Of a stretch of DNA of 64,000 nucleotides, positions 48,657-60,681 are shown piece by piece. Each line of letters opens with the position of its first letter. Positions within the stretch are counted from its first letter, which is position 1. The stretch is taken from the NCBI RefSeq assembly GCF_020080835.1, contig NC_058165.1:8655771-8719770 (forward strand). The letters run 5' to 3'. This DNA comes from Cotesia glomerata. Taxonomy: Eukaryota; Arthropoda; Insecta; Hymenoptera; Braconidae. A model generated the notes under the pieces. The model saw only the letters and a program-made list of their open reading frames with translations, made no database searches and was not told the origin of the DNA. The position numbers were made by a program, and so were the translations under genes.

Positions 48657-51600
48657 TTGAACAGTGAAGATCTACAATTTTCCGACTTCAGATACAGTAA
48701 AATGTCGACAAGTGTGATTGTTAGTGATAATAACCCAAATAAGAGGCAAAGATCAAATGAAAGTGAAGATGAAATAAGTGAAAGTGGAACTGTTGATCAA
48801 CCACCTAAAAAAAAAACTTCAAAATTCGAAAATTTTTTCAAACTTGAAATAATTAGAGGTGAGAAAAAAGCAATATGTTTAGTGTGTGAAAAATCAAAAA
48901 AGATAAAAATTATTAGCCGAAAAGATAACAACTCTACCGGTATGAAGAGGCATTTACTGACGGCTCATTCAAAAGCTTATGAAGAAGTTTATGGAAACTC
49001 AACTTCGATTCAAAAATCTGTGTCATCAGCGCAAAAAAAATTGACTGTTTTCTGAACAGGTAATTTAATTTTACATCAATCTCAAACCGCTCTAATAGTG
49101 AACAATTAGAAACATTTTTTCAACGTATTCAATTAATTATGTAAAATGTAATTTCTTTAAGTGTGTGTTAAAATACTATCTACGCATGTCGACATAAAAT
49201 TGTCTTAATTGCTTTGGGTTTGTAGTAAAAAATGTAAATTCAATTCGCAGATACATATGGGTAACAATTCAACGCCAAATTACCACATTTTAAAAATTGT
49301 ATTTTTTTATTCAATTAAATTTTTTTTTATACGTTTCAAAAGACGCCTACCCCTAAATTATGACATTATGAGCCGTTAATTTTCAAAAGCTCCGAAAATA
49401 TGAATTTTTAAAAATTGTAAAAAAACAACGGCATAGTAATTTTGAAAAATTCATAACTTCTGATTTAATTATCGTTACCTCTCTTTGCCGGCGGCTATTT
49501 TTTTAGAAGTGTAGTTTTTGAAAAAAAAAAAAAATAAAATAAAATAAGAACCAAAAAATTTTTTTTTCACCGTTTTTTCTTAACTTTTAACTTAAATTTT
49601 GACTTTCTTTGAAGAGCGACATTTTTGATGGAAAAAATTTAATTTACATACTTATCACTGTACAATTTTTAAGATTTCGTGATTTGGTGTGGAATGATCC
49701 ATATATTATATTCACTATTTTTAGTCAAAAATTTTAGTAGAGTTGTATAAACATAAAGGAATTTTATGTTTTAGAATAAATTATCATCGAAGAATTATGA
49801 GGCTTTAATTGTAGAGTGGATGGCGAAGAAAAAGTTGGCCTTGAGTTTTTTCGATGACGACGACACTCAAAATTTTTTTCATATTTTGAATCCCAACATC
49901 AGTGTCCCCAGACGTAATTTTGCTCGGCGAATGGTGATGAAGCATTTTCACATTCAACGAGTGAGAGTAAAGGAAATTTTGAATAATTGTTCTAAATTTT
50001 CATTTACCGTAGATGGCTGGACTTCGATGAACTTCAGGTCATATTACGGCGTAACTATTCACTTCATCGATGATAATTGGCAGCTACAATCTTTAGCTTT
50101 AGATTTTGTACCTTCTTGTGGTCGATATATCGGAAAAGATATCGCAAAAGTTTTTTTTTAAATGCATTAAAGAATACGCGTTAGAGAATAAGATTCAAGG
50201 AATAACCCTTGATAATGCAGCGGCAAACACTACATTTATGAGTGAATTAAATGTTTTGATGGCAGAAAATGACCAATCTTTTGATCATATCAATCAACAT
50301 TTTCGTTGTTTTGCCCATATTTTGAATCTCGGTGTTCAAGATATTATGAAAATGTTAAAAGTAGACTTTCTTCAATCTGAGAGTGATATTCTGGACAGTT
50401 TAATCTCTAAAGTAGAAAATGTTAATGATGAAGAACTCAATCATGACGTTTTAGATGAAGACGAATTGTTTGAAATGACTTCAATTGATTTCAGTCCATC
50501 ATCCGCTATTTGTAAATTGCGCAGTACTTTCATTAAAATAAGAAAGTCTGAGCAATTACAAAATAAATTAATTGATTTTTGTAACATCACAAAAACAAAA
50601 TATATTAAACCTATTTTGGATGTTAAGACAAGATGGAATAGCACTCATGATATGATTGAAGTAGGAATTAGTTTAAAAAATAGTTTTAATTTATTCTGGT
50701 TGAGTCACGAAAATAATAAAAGTATGTTAAGACTAAATGAAAATGAGTGGTTATTACTTGAACAAATATGTATATTTTTAAAAAATTTCAAAATAGTTTC
50801 GGAAGCAATTTGTGGTGAAAAATACGTGACGCTACCAATTGTTGTTGTTGCTTTTAACATACTTATCTCAGATATTGATTCGACAATTTTTGAGTTAGAC
50901 AATAAAGCAAATCGCACTGTTGTTGATGAAACTTTATTAATTGCTTTTCAAGCATCTAGAGATAAGATGTTAAAGCATTACAGGAAAACCAATTGGGTTT
51001 ATTATTCGAGTTTGATTTTAGATCCTCGAAATATTCGACAAAACCGATTGGGGTAAAGAAATGAAGAATGAATCTATCCTATGTTTCGAAGTGTTATAAA
51101 AAATACGCTAAAAACACCCTCAATAATCAACCAACTGAGAGCGTTGTCATTGAAAGCTATAACAATTTTATTAAAAAATGTATTGATATTAATAGCCTAT
51201 ATTGATATAATGCCTGTCATGGCATGCTCAAATGGTATCTGTTAGCCAGCAGGCAATGAGTTGTCTTGCTCGATTAAAAATGAATAGTAGAATATTGAAC
51301 ACCGCTATGCGTAGGAGACTAGTTGTTGCATTGATCTTGCCAATATTCGATTATGGTTGTGCTGTTCTTACGAACATATCTGGTGGTCTCCAACAGAGGC
51401 TACAGAGAAGGTTTAATGCCTGCATAAGGTTTATTTACGGTGTTCCACGATTTGACCACATTACACCTTACAGACGCCAGCTTGGTTGGTTAACACTACG
51501 AAAAAGACGCGAATTTTTAATAGATTGTATAATTTATAAGATGTTGCCTTTGCATTACGATAATTTGTTACGTGATGGCTTTCGTATTTTGCTTTCTGTC

Positions 51601-52326
51601 AGAGATCGGGCAGAGCGTAGAAATGATGTATTTTACCAACCAAGTTGTCGTACAGTTACCTTTGAGCGTTCGTTCTTGTTAACGGCTATAAGATCTTGGA
51701 ATCAGCTCCCGTCTGATCTTGTTGCATTAAGCACTTTTGCTGAATTTAGAGTAGCATGTTTTAATTGGCATTATAATAGAGACCTTTAAAACTGTGTAAA
51801 CAATGTTGTGAAGAATCAAAGACAATAAGAATTATATCTTTATTATAACATCATTAATTATCATGTTATGTTATCTTATTATTTATCATATTATGTTACG
51901 TGTAAATAATTTACTTTATTAATTTTTTATGTACTTATTATGTACTTGAATAAGATGGTCCTTAGGGAGCACTAGCTCTAGGATCAAAATTTAATAAATA
52001 AATAAATAAATAAATATAAAACTTCGAAACATTGGAAAGCTGAGTTTGAAGAGTATTTACGATTAGAAAGAGAAGATAGAAACACAAATATTTTGGAGTG
52101 GTGGAAAGTGCATGAAAAAGCTTTTCCTACCCCTTCCAAGATGGCCAAAGATTTATTTAGTATAATGGCTACATCCGTACCTGTTGAACGACTATTTTCT
52201 ACAGCAGGTATGATCATGACAAAATCACGTACATCATTGAAAGATGATGTGATGCAAGCGTTATTATGTTTGAATTCTTGGTCATCGTGTAATTTAAAAG
52301 ATAAAATTAAGAATGTCAAAACTTAA
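48657..52326 (+). pseudogene. hAT transposase with BED zinc finger, interrupted
   Basis: An N-terminal exon (48657-49055) has a BED finger (FFKLEIIRGEKKAICLVCEKS ... GMKRHLLTAHSKAYEEVYG). The catalytic part (49820-51056) has FSFTVDGWTSMNFRSYYG, GITLDNAAANTTF, HFRCFAHILNLGVQD and KTRWNSTHDM. The dimerisation end (52015-52326) has EYLRLEREDRNTNILEWW, ATSVPVERLFSTAGMIMT and LNSW. Breaks are a frame change in a T run near 50150-50160, another near 51025-51040, and a LINE insertion at about 51203-52014. All key segments are recognisable, so decay is recent. Confidence 0.88.
51203..52014 (+). mobile_element. 5'-truncated LINE with AAAT tail
   Basis: A 185-codon frame (51232-51789) is the C-terminal part of a non-LTR reverse transcriptase polyprotein: LILPIFDYGCAVLTNISGG, FNACIRFIYGVPRFDHITPYR, LGWLTLRKRREFLIDCIIYK and FLLTAIRSWNQLP. 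It is followed by ~200 bases of 3' UTR with GATGGTCCTTAGGGAGC and a run of AAAT repeats. The clade is probably Jockey-like. Exact edges inside the hAT gene are uncertain by about 10 bases. A related 3' tail is at 14433-14585. Confidence 0.8.
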
Positions 52327-52605
52327 ATAATTTATGTATATGTAAAAATATTGTTGTATAAAGAACGTTTTAATTATAGTTTAAAAAAATAATTTATTAT
52401 TTATTTTTCATTTCATATGATATTTGTTCTTAATATTTAGAACTAAGCGAGACAAGACGAGACAACTGGTAACGAGACGAGAAAACTAGTGACGAGATGA
52501 GACCGAGACTCGAACGAGACTTAATTTTTTCGGAATTTACGAGACCGAGACGAGATTTTTAGTATTCTCGGCTACTCTCGTCTCGTGTGAAGCCCTAGTT
52601 TTTCC

Positions 52606-53215
52606 TCGGCGAGTCGCTTAATAAAGCCGTCTATTAAATAATTATGTTTTTATAAAAATTATTTTTTATTATATGTTATTTTATCAACGCTCTTCCTTCA
52701 ATAAATTTTTACGTCAGATTAATTTAATTTAATTATTAAAAATAATAATTTCAATCATTAGCATTATATTGATGCTTTTTTTGTCCATTAATAAATATTT
52801 TTTTTTAATAATAATAATAACAATAAAAATAATAATAATTGAATTAACTTTTAAATTTTTTAATTGGGCTGTGTATGGAATCCCATTAGATAGTAAAAAA
52901 AAAATATAAAAAGCAATTATTCCTGAAAGCTATCCGTGAAATTTCCTGCATTTCTTCAAAGAAATGTCAGCGAATTCAAGGTCGAATTTATTTTCAAACC
53001 TAAATAATCGATAATTTTAGTAATAGATAAATTTTATTGAAATAATAATAATATTATAATTCTTATAAAAAGAAAAAGAACATCATCATTGATGATCTAG
53101 GTTTTTTCGAGTGGTCCTACGATCAACAACAGTCTCGATATAAATTAAATCTTCAATCCGATAAATCTTCAGTAAGCGTCTGCCTGACATCAGAAACAGA
53201 AAAATAATTTTTTTA
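52606..53215. other. Downstream of the hAT insertion, no gene seen
   Basis: The first ~25 bases (TCGGCGAGTCGCTTAATAA) continue the RNase T2-like last exon to a stop. After that comes AT-rich DNA with AATAAT repeats (52805-52840). Confidence 0.4.
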
Positions 53216-53219
53216 TCGC

Positions 53220-53505
53220 AATAGATTTTCTCAAATCCAATTCAGTTGGATTTTGTTTTGCAGAATTCAACAGAATTGAACAGAATTAAAATTTTTAATT
53301 CTTTTAAATTCTGTTTTGACGAATTTAACAGAATATAACAGAATTGATATTTTTAATTCAGTTGAATTCTGTTCTGCAAAATTCAACAGAATTGAGCAGA
53401 ATTAAATTTTTTAATTCTTTTGAATTCTGTTTTACCGAATTTAACAGAATATGACAAAATTAAAATTTTTAATTCGGTCGAATTCAGATGTTTAATCAGG
53501 GCTTA
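53220..53505. repeat. End of the GAATTC-rich repeat family
   Basis: GAATTCAACAGAATTGAACAGAATT and AATTCTGTTTTGACGAATTTAAC words lead to CGAATTCAGATGTTTAATCAGGGC at the right edge, nearly the same as the right edge of the 10845-13455 repeat. Confidence 0.65.
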
Positions 53506-53639
53506 ATTGTATTGGAGAACTCAAAATAACTTTAAAACTGTATTTTTTAACGAAGAGCTGAGAAATGCCATAATAGTCGTAATTTGGAGCGCTCTTCTCC
53601 CCTAACAGCTCACACCGAGATTCTTTGCGCTTCCAGAAC

Positions 53640-53960
53640 ATTAAAGGGTTTAACTTATTAAAAATTATTTTCAACTTCCTGCTAAAAAAAATTAAAAATT
53701 TTTTTTAATTCGGGAAGTTATTGGTTTTACCCCGTTTTGTAAAAATCGAGTTTTCATCAGATCTCGACGTTTTAAGGTCATATGAAGCCTCGTTCATTCG
53801 TTCAGAAGTTAGTGCGGTTTGAAAATTCAAAAAATTTTTTATTAAACTTCTAACAGACTTTTGAACTTGAAGAGCTCAAAAGCTTAGAACAGCTAACTCT
53901 TTGAGCTCGGAGAGCTCGAAACAACATACAAATTATATTTTTGAGCCTGGAGAGCTGAAA
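53640..53960. repeat. Partial copy of the large inverted-repeat family
   Basis: CGGGAAGTTATTGGTTTTACCCCGTTTT mirrors 35250-35275. GCGGTTTGAAAATTCAAAAAA and AAACTTCTAACAGACTTTTGA match the arms of the element at 34440-38880. Confidence 0.6.
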
Positions 53961-54540
53961 AACAATCACATCTAATGATAAAAAATTCTTTTAACGTTAA
54001 ATTTCATTTGTTTTTATAAATTAATATTATTCTTACAATGAGATTTCCAGGAAAGGTTAACATTATTTCTATTACTTAAAGATACGCCGTAGTGAATGTA
54101 TTTTCAAAAATTTTACTTTAGTAATTATTTATTTTTTAATTTGTAATCAGGTAACATAAAACTTTCGTAAAAGTTAATTGTACGTTTTTTTTTTTTTTTT
54201 TTTTTTCAAAAAACTTTCGAAATAGTTTTATTTTTATTTGAATACTAGACATTGTCTATTATTTTTCATTTATTTTTTTTAATGCCTAAAATTTATGGTT
54301 CAATGACATAGTAGTGGTTTAATATCGATATCGAAAATGTTATCCTCAACTCCTTAAAAGTTAAAAAGGGAGACGCGTGAATAGCACGTGATTTTGATTT
54401 TTAATGAAGAAATAAATTATATTACGAGAAAATCTAAAGAAAATAAAATCTATCGGCAGTTCTGTATCTTGAGTAATCACGTGAATTGGATATTTACTTT
54501 TGATTCAAAATAAATAATATTAATGATTCATGTGAGTTTC
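53961..54540. other. Intergenic, no gene seen
   Basis: AT-rich with a long T run near 54186-54206. No frame or repeat end was recognised. Confidence 0.35.
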
Positions 54541-54680
54541 TTAGGGTCAGTTTTTCAATCCGGGATAAAATTTTATTCATTGCTAAAATATATCTATATA
54601 TTTTAGGTACATAGATATACTGACAATAATAATTATATCTCAGATAAAATTTTATCTCGGATTGAAAAACTGACCCTTAA
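54541..54680. mobile_element. Short hairpin MITE with TTA target duplication
   Basis: GGGTCAGTTTTTCAATCCGGGATAAAATTTTAT at the left is complemented by ATAAAATTTTATCTCGGATTGAAAAACTGACCC at the right. TTA flanks both sides (54541-54543 and 54678-54680), which fits a Harbinger-type MITE. It could be served by a Harbinger transposase, though its ends differ from the element at 25094. Confidence 0.8.
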
Positions 54681-54853
54681 TTTTTACGTTCAATTAGCTG
54701 TAGGCTTATTTGTTATTATCAATGTAAAATAATTTATTAAATTGAATGTAGGTTACCTGTCATTTCTTCTGAAATTTAAAATACATAGACTTAACCAAAA
54801 AAAATCTTCTGTATTTTACCTAAAGTAAATTTACTGAAGTATCAATCAACAAA

Positions 54854-55257
54854 ATGAGTGAAGGTAAAAAATTATAAATATTATTATATAAATAACAAGA
54901 TTAAACCTAATCATTTGTAATAAATTAGAAAATGAATCAGCTACGGCGAAGTTGGATGAAATAGGAAAAATAATAACACAAGTTCAGGAACAAAATAGCA
55001 AAGTGAAAGCAAATTTAAGAGAACTGAAAAAAAAAAGTGAAAGCATCGAAAAGAGAATAAACGTCGAAATCGATAAGAACAATGAGATGATCAGCAAAGC
55101 CCAGGAACTGGGGGATGACCAGAAGAAACTCGACCAGTTAATCACCGACCAGATGAATAAGATTTCTGAAAAGTTTAAAACTCTAGAACGGGTCGAGCAA
55201 GAGCTACTAGAAAAAGAACAAACTATACAAAATTTAATAAAAGAAGTCCAAAAATAA
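54854..55257 (+). CDS. Small coiled-coil protein, unrecognised
   Basis: Two exons, 54854-54863 and 54929-55257, join in frame for 112 codons starting MSEENESATAKLDEIGKII. Nearly the whole protein is charged heptad-type helix (KVKANLRELKKKSESIEKR, KFKTLERVEQELLEKEQTIQ), and it ends VQK at TAA. It has no signal peptide, membrane segment or cysteine. Small proteins of this build often belong to multi-subunit complexes such as tethering or kinetochore complexes, but I cannot name one. It is convergent with the TGF-beta propeptide gene 450 bases downstream. The short first exon is inferred from a good GT donor and phase match. Confidence 0.75.
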
Positions 55258-55707
55258 TTTTTCTTACAAAAAAAAAAATTTTATTCTACAAAAATATTTG
55301 ATATTAAACTTAAAACAATAACTTAATAACTAGTTTTTTTTAAACTAAATTTCTAAAAACATTTCTTATTTTTTCATTCAAGTAAGTTTTTTATCGGTTC
55401 TTTTTTTTATACAAAAAATAATTCAATAAAATTTAACTTTAAAAACTCACCGATAGTTATTCAGTTTATTCTTAACTATACATATAAAATTATAAACAAA
55501 AACTCTTTTTATCATCTGAAAAAAAGAAATTCGTAACATCCTAAATTTAATACTTAAATTAAGAAATATATGACTTTTTTGGGTTTATTTAAAAACTTAA
55601 TACTCAAAAAATATTAATAAAAAATTTTTATATAATAATAGGTTAGTAAAAAATTTCAAAAATTTTCAAAAGTCTGTCAATTCCAATACTTGTTATTGGA
55701 ATTTCAT

Positions 55708-56529
55708 TTATTTCCCAGTTTCATTCGCCGAGGACATCAATTTTTCCCAGAAAAGTTTTTCAAAATACCCCTCACTCGCCTTACTTTTATCATAGAAGTT
55801 TACCAAAAAGGGATGTTTCCGAACATCAGCTTCAAAATCCTCAACCCCAGCAACATTTGCATTCACTGTGTAGTATAATTCCGACCTTATTTTCGGTACT
55901 TTTAACACTAGTTTGATACCATGGTTCTCTTCTGGATGAGCCATCCAATGTCTGTAACAATCCGTGATGTCGACCGAAAACCACCCACTTTTGAAGGCTG
56001 GAAGAAATGTTGAGTTTACGTACACCAACTCGTCGGACTGATTTACAAGTATTCTGTATACAGTGACATTGAGATTGAAATACTTTTGGTGAGGGATGAT
56101 TTTTCTCTTTGAAAAATCGCGGTAAAACCTGAGCTCACTGTGCATCAAAGTGTCTTTTATTCCGAACTCTGAAAACCACATAAAATTCAGTGATAGGGGT
56201 TTTATAACTTCCTCACTAAACGCTGTGTTTGGATCACGAGTGATCTCAGCCACTGGAATGGTATCGTTGAATCGTGAGTATAAATCTCCAATCATGCTGT
56301 CATAAGATTTTTCAAAATTCTCTGGGATTGTTGTAGGAACTTTCTGCGCTTTGTTCATCCATTGAATCATGAACTGGACCGCAGACTCGTCCGATTTTTT
56401 GATAACATTGGACCTGTCTTCTGAATATTTTGGATCTGTAATTTCTTCTTTTGGCACTTCAACGACGTAACTTTCCACTATCACTCCCAACAAAAAGGTT
56501 AAAAACAGTAAAACGATTGTTTTATCCAT
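55708..56529 (-). CDS. TGF-beta superfamily propeptide-only protein
   Basis: A single 273-codon frame begins with a signal peptide (MDKTIVLLFLTFLLGVIV). The rest matches a TGF-beta/BMP propeptide: HSELRFYRDFSKR, NLNVTVYRILVN, then the diagnostic SGWFSVDITDCYRHWMAHPEENHGIKLV and HPFLVNFYD. Several N-glycosylation sites are present (NDT, NVT, NQS, NST). The frame stops (TAA 55708-55710) where the cleavage site and cystine-knot ligand should follow, and no ligand-like sequence was found in any frame over the next ~450 bases. It is clearly related to the propeptide of the gene at 61879-63063 (SINVTECFRLWMENPERNFGMKVV there). It has no introns and no broken codon, so it seems to be a kept gene for a secreted propeptide. 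Binding to and holding a ligand is an inference. Confidence 0.85.
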   Translation of the reverse strand: MDKTIVLLFLTFLLGVIVESYVVEVPKEEITDPKYSEDRSNVIKKSDESAVQFMIQWMNKAQKVPTTIPENFEKSYDSMIGDLYSRFNDTIPVAEITRDPNTAFSEEVIKPLSLNFMWFSEFGIKDTLMHSELRFYRDFSKRKIIPHQKYFNLNVTVYRILVNQSDELVYVNSTFLPAFKSGWFSVDITDCYRHWMAHPEENHGIKLVLKVPKIRSELYYTVNANVAGVEDFEADVRKHPFLVNFYDKSKASEGYFEKLFWEKLMSSANETGK

Positions 56530-58690
56530 TGCAACTAGGTTTTAATTTCAAACTGCACTGATATCAACTTGAATAAATTTTGGAAATATTTTTCGGATAC
56601 TTGTGCTTACAGAGATAACTCTAGGGCATGAATGACACGATTGACATAAGAGGGCTAGTTATGAAGACTTGCCCCCGGTGATTAGAGTTTAGATTGTCTA
56701 GACAGTAGACAGTACGGTCATTAAGAAACTTCAAGTGTAATGGAGATAATTGTTTTTTGAAGTAGTTAATCATCCTGGCGCCAGATTGATATTGGGGATT
56801 TATCGTCTGGAATTTTTTTGTCTATACTAAAATTTGGTAATTCATAGCTTTAATATAAAGTTAAAAATAACTGAAAAATGTTGGTACTAAAATTAACACA
56901 CTTGTGATAAATCGGAGATATTTCTTAAAAAACAAATTATCATAAAGAAAACTGAAAAAAAAATTTGATATGAAGAAATTAAAAAAACAAAATTATGAAC
57001 ACAATTTTTGGAAAAATTTTTTTTAATTTTAATTTATTTATTCTAATCATAAAATATTATTATTTTCTAATAATTTTAACTATTCAAATTAAAAATTAAA
57101 ATAATTGTTTAGTTTCACGGTGACCTGATTTTTTTGTCTATAAAATTGAAAAATTAAAATTTTCAAATTGTTCTATTTCACGGCGAATTTACGGTAATAA
57201 TCATAATAATTTCTGAAAATAAATTATTAAGACTTTCAAAAACCAATAATTGAAAAAGAAAATATTACAAATATAAATTAGTTTTCTTTATTTCTTTTTT
57301 AATTTTTATTTCACCCGAAAAATGAACATTTAAAAAAAAAAATTTTTATTTTTCATAAGAGTAAAAAAAAACTAAATAATTGAAAAAATTCTAAATATTA
57401 TTTTTGTAAATTATAAACTAAACAATTACCAAAACTAATTTTCATAAAGTAAATAATTTTTTTATAGATGTTAATATTTTTTTCTGGGTAACAACTTGAA
57501 GAATGTAGTGGATTGAAAATACCGAAGTAGATAAGAAAAAAAATGTTAACAAGGCCTTGACTTGTAATCTTGAGAAGCGTAAAAAATTTCCAAGCAAATT
57601 ATCTCGAAAAAATGTGTGTGGCATAGCAGGACGAAATTATAAGGTTCCGCTAGTATAAGTAGTACGGCTCAAATCTCAACAATCTGAGACACTGATGTTA
57701 AAAATGATAACAAAAACACCGACTACTATATATCAATTCAAAATATAAGGCTTTTTCCATTTTCCGTATACATCATTAAAAACTCATTCATCTCAGGTAC
57801 TTAATCCCGCGGTCATTTCGGCTCCTTTAGCGACAGACACGTCATTTATTTTTGTTGTATTCTACCTGAACTTTCCATCAGAATGTGAATGAGTAAAAAA
57901 AGTAAACGGTGGTAAAATAAAAACATCTCTAAATTAATAATTTATTACTTTACTAGTCAATCCACTTACTACTTCTGTAATACGAAAAAATTCTTTAAGA
58001 TAAACTAATTTATCCTTTATTGATGTATTACTCACTCCGGAAAGTTTTGGAGCCACTAAAAAATAAAAAAAAATATAACCTTTTAATGGAATTAATTTTG
58101 GTCTTTATTTACACCATTAGTTTAGTTATTTATATAAAATACAAACATCTTTTATATGTACATATTTTTCTTTATTTCCTCGAGGAAAAAAATTACAGTT
58201 TTTTGATTATTAATAATAAATAATAAATTACTTTTTTTTTAAATACAGTGAATTATATTATGTTTTTTATTTTATCAGATAAGTACAAAATTAAATACCA
58301 ATTATGTTAGAGGATTTTTATTACAAGACAATTAAGATAGCATGAGTACTTTGCATTGTTTTTGAAGTAATTGTTTGAAAATTATTCGTTTTTAAGGCGC
58401 ATGTAAGATAAGATCGTGAAATTACTCAAAAAAAAAATTTGAACTATAAATTTTAATAACACGCTATGCGCGCGCCTTAAATTTGGTAATTATAATTATT
58501 TAGTTTCACGATTCATATTACACTTTAATCCATAAAAATGATATTCAAATTTTTTTTTGAACAATCATATTTTTGTTCTTCCTGTTCATCAAAAATAGAA
58601 TAATTTTTTTGTTAAAAAAATATTGACATTTTTGAAAATTTCTTTTCTACATTATCTATTTTCACGAAGAATACAAAAAAAAAGAATCAC
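56530..58690. other. Intergenic upstream of the propeptide gene, no gene seen
   Basis: The first ~300 bases before the start (56530-56830) are less AT-rich and probably hold the promoter. The rest is AT-rich with no convincing frame. Two short frames at 57442-57624 and 58020-58223 have no protein-like features. Confidence 0.4.
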
Positions 58691-60215
58691 TACACTGTAA
58701 AAAAAGCGGTGTTAAAATGGACTCATTTTAACACCGCTATGTAACACCCGTGTATTAACACCGGTGTAGCGGTGCTCTTTTGCGGTGTTAAAAATCCGGT
58801 GTAATAACGGTGTAACAGTAGAATAAATTTACACTATATCGGAGTATGAATATTACATGATCCATAAAACACAATTAATATTCAATATTTATTAAAATGA
58901 GACAAGTAACATTTATTTAAGAATTTTCAATTTATAAAATTACGCAGAAATCGATTTAATGAATGTTACACAACAAGTTAAATAGTATTTACAATATTAA
59001 ATGTTTAGGAACAATATAATAATTATTTTTATCGTAACCATGATGTTTCTCACAATATAATGGATGTTTCAAACATGACAAATCTACAGCTGTGCAAAAA
59101 TAAATTATCTCTATGAAAATCATTTAAAAAACGTTCAAATTGTCGTAAAATTGTTCTGAAAATGTTTCAAATTTGTTGTAAAAACACTCTAAAACTGTCC
59201 AAAAAATGTTCCAAAATTGTCTCAAAAATATCCGAAAAATGTCTCAAATGTCTTCAAAATTTGTTCTCAAATAGTTAAAAAAATGTTTTAAGATGATTCA
59301 AAAAAGGTTCCACATAAGATTTAAGGACAAAATTTCAACTAAATTGCTTCAAATAAATTGCATTGATTCTAAAATTATCTTAGAAGTATTCCGAAAATCT
59401 TAAAAAAAATACTTAAAAGTTATGAAATAATTACTAAAATCCACTATTTTAGAGTTTTCGATTATCTATATGATATCCTAAGATTGTCCTTTAATAATGG
59501 TGTTAAAGTAACACAGATTGAAAATTTACACGGAGAGAATTTCACACCACTATTTCACACTACACGGCCGTGTAAAGTGCTCTGGGTCCATTTTTACATC
59601 GAAATTTTTTACAGTGTATTTATTTTAATCAAAAATTTTTATCTACTTAATATTTTATTATTTTAAACTTTCTAAATTAAATATTAACTTTTTTTGATTA
59701 TTTATCTTTAATTATTAAACATAAAAAGTTTAATTATAAAAATTATGTTAATTAAAATATTATCAACGCCGGAAAATTTATAACACCGATTTAACACCGA
59801 AAAAAAATATTTACACCGCGACCGGTGTTACTGCTACACCGATTTCGGTGTTGAATTGCACACCGGAATTTTTAACACCGTACACTGAATGGACTCACAC
59901 CGGTTTTTTTTTACAGTGTACAAACTTTATTAAAAAATTATACAATTTTACACCTAGCATTACAATAATTAATAGTTTTATGAATTAATGAATATACCGT
60001 TCAATAGTAGTAATTTAGTGAATAAAAACATTCATAAAGTAAAATATCTTCAACATCGAAAAATATTTTAATACCGGAAAATTTTTAACACCGGAAAAAA
60101 AATATTTACAGAGGCAGCGGTGTTATTTTAACACCGCTTTCGATGTTGGAATTTAATACCGCAAATTTTAACACCTACACCGCTTTGGACTTACCCCGGT
60201 TTTTTTTACAGTGTA
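58691..60215. mobile_element. TACACTGTAAAAAA-type DNA elements, nested or tandem
   Basis: It opens TACACTGTAAAAAAAGCGGTGTTAAAA. Three matching right ends follow, TTTTTTACAGTGTA at 59603-59617, 59907-59920 and 60202-60215. Between them, GGTGTTAAAAT, ACACCGG and TAACACCGCT words recur in both orientations. No transposase frame was seen. The last ~160 bases are a near duplicate of the preceding ~160, so one end was copied. Confidence 0.6.
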
Positions 60216-60681
60216 GAAATCACCAAACTAATGTGAACACGTATTAAAAATTTTCGATGGGCATGAGATTTTTATAACCATTAAAAGTATTAATATTAAT
60301 TAAAAAATTTATTTTTACAAATTTCCATAATTTTTATCGAAAATCCGTCGTGAAGTTTAATAATTTAAAAATAAAAAATGTCTCAAAATAATAAATTTTC
60401 GATTTTTTACAACCATGAAACCAAACAATTATCATTATTTTACTAGAAGAAAAATCGTATATAAATCTCATCAAAATTTTAATGCAAAAAATAATTTATC
60501 TTTTTATTTTCTTACAAAATTTTATATCAAAAGTATCAAGCGTTTTGTATTAACCCTTGAGTCTAATACCTGTAAATTATAAGTCAGTATAATAATTTCT
60601 CTAATTCAGTGTTCAAAAATCAAAGTAAATTGAAAAATAACAAAAAACTATTCAAAATTACTTATTTTATCAAACTCTATA
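60216..60681. other. Intergenic, no gene seen
   Basis: AT-rich DNA between two transposon relics, with no frame or repeat end. Confidence 0.35.

Larger units (their letters stand above)
47480..52597. mobile_element. hAT transposon, 5.1 kb, with 8-bp target duplication
   Basis: The ends are TAGGGCTTCACACGAG and its exact complement CTCGTGTGAAGCCCTA. GTTTTTCC flanks both sides (47472-47479 and 52598-52605), the 8-bp duplication expected for hAT. Both subterminal regions are crowded with CGAGACGAGAC words, probable transposase binding sites. It carries a BED-finger hAT transposase, now broken, and a LINE inserted in that gene. It lies in the last exon of RNase T2-like copy 2. Confidence 0.92.
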
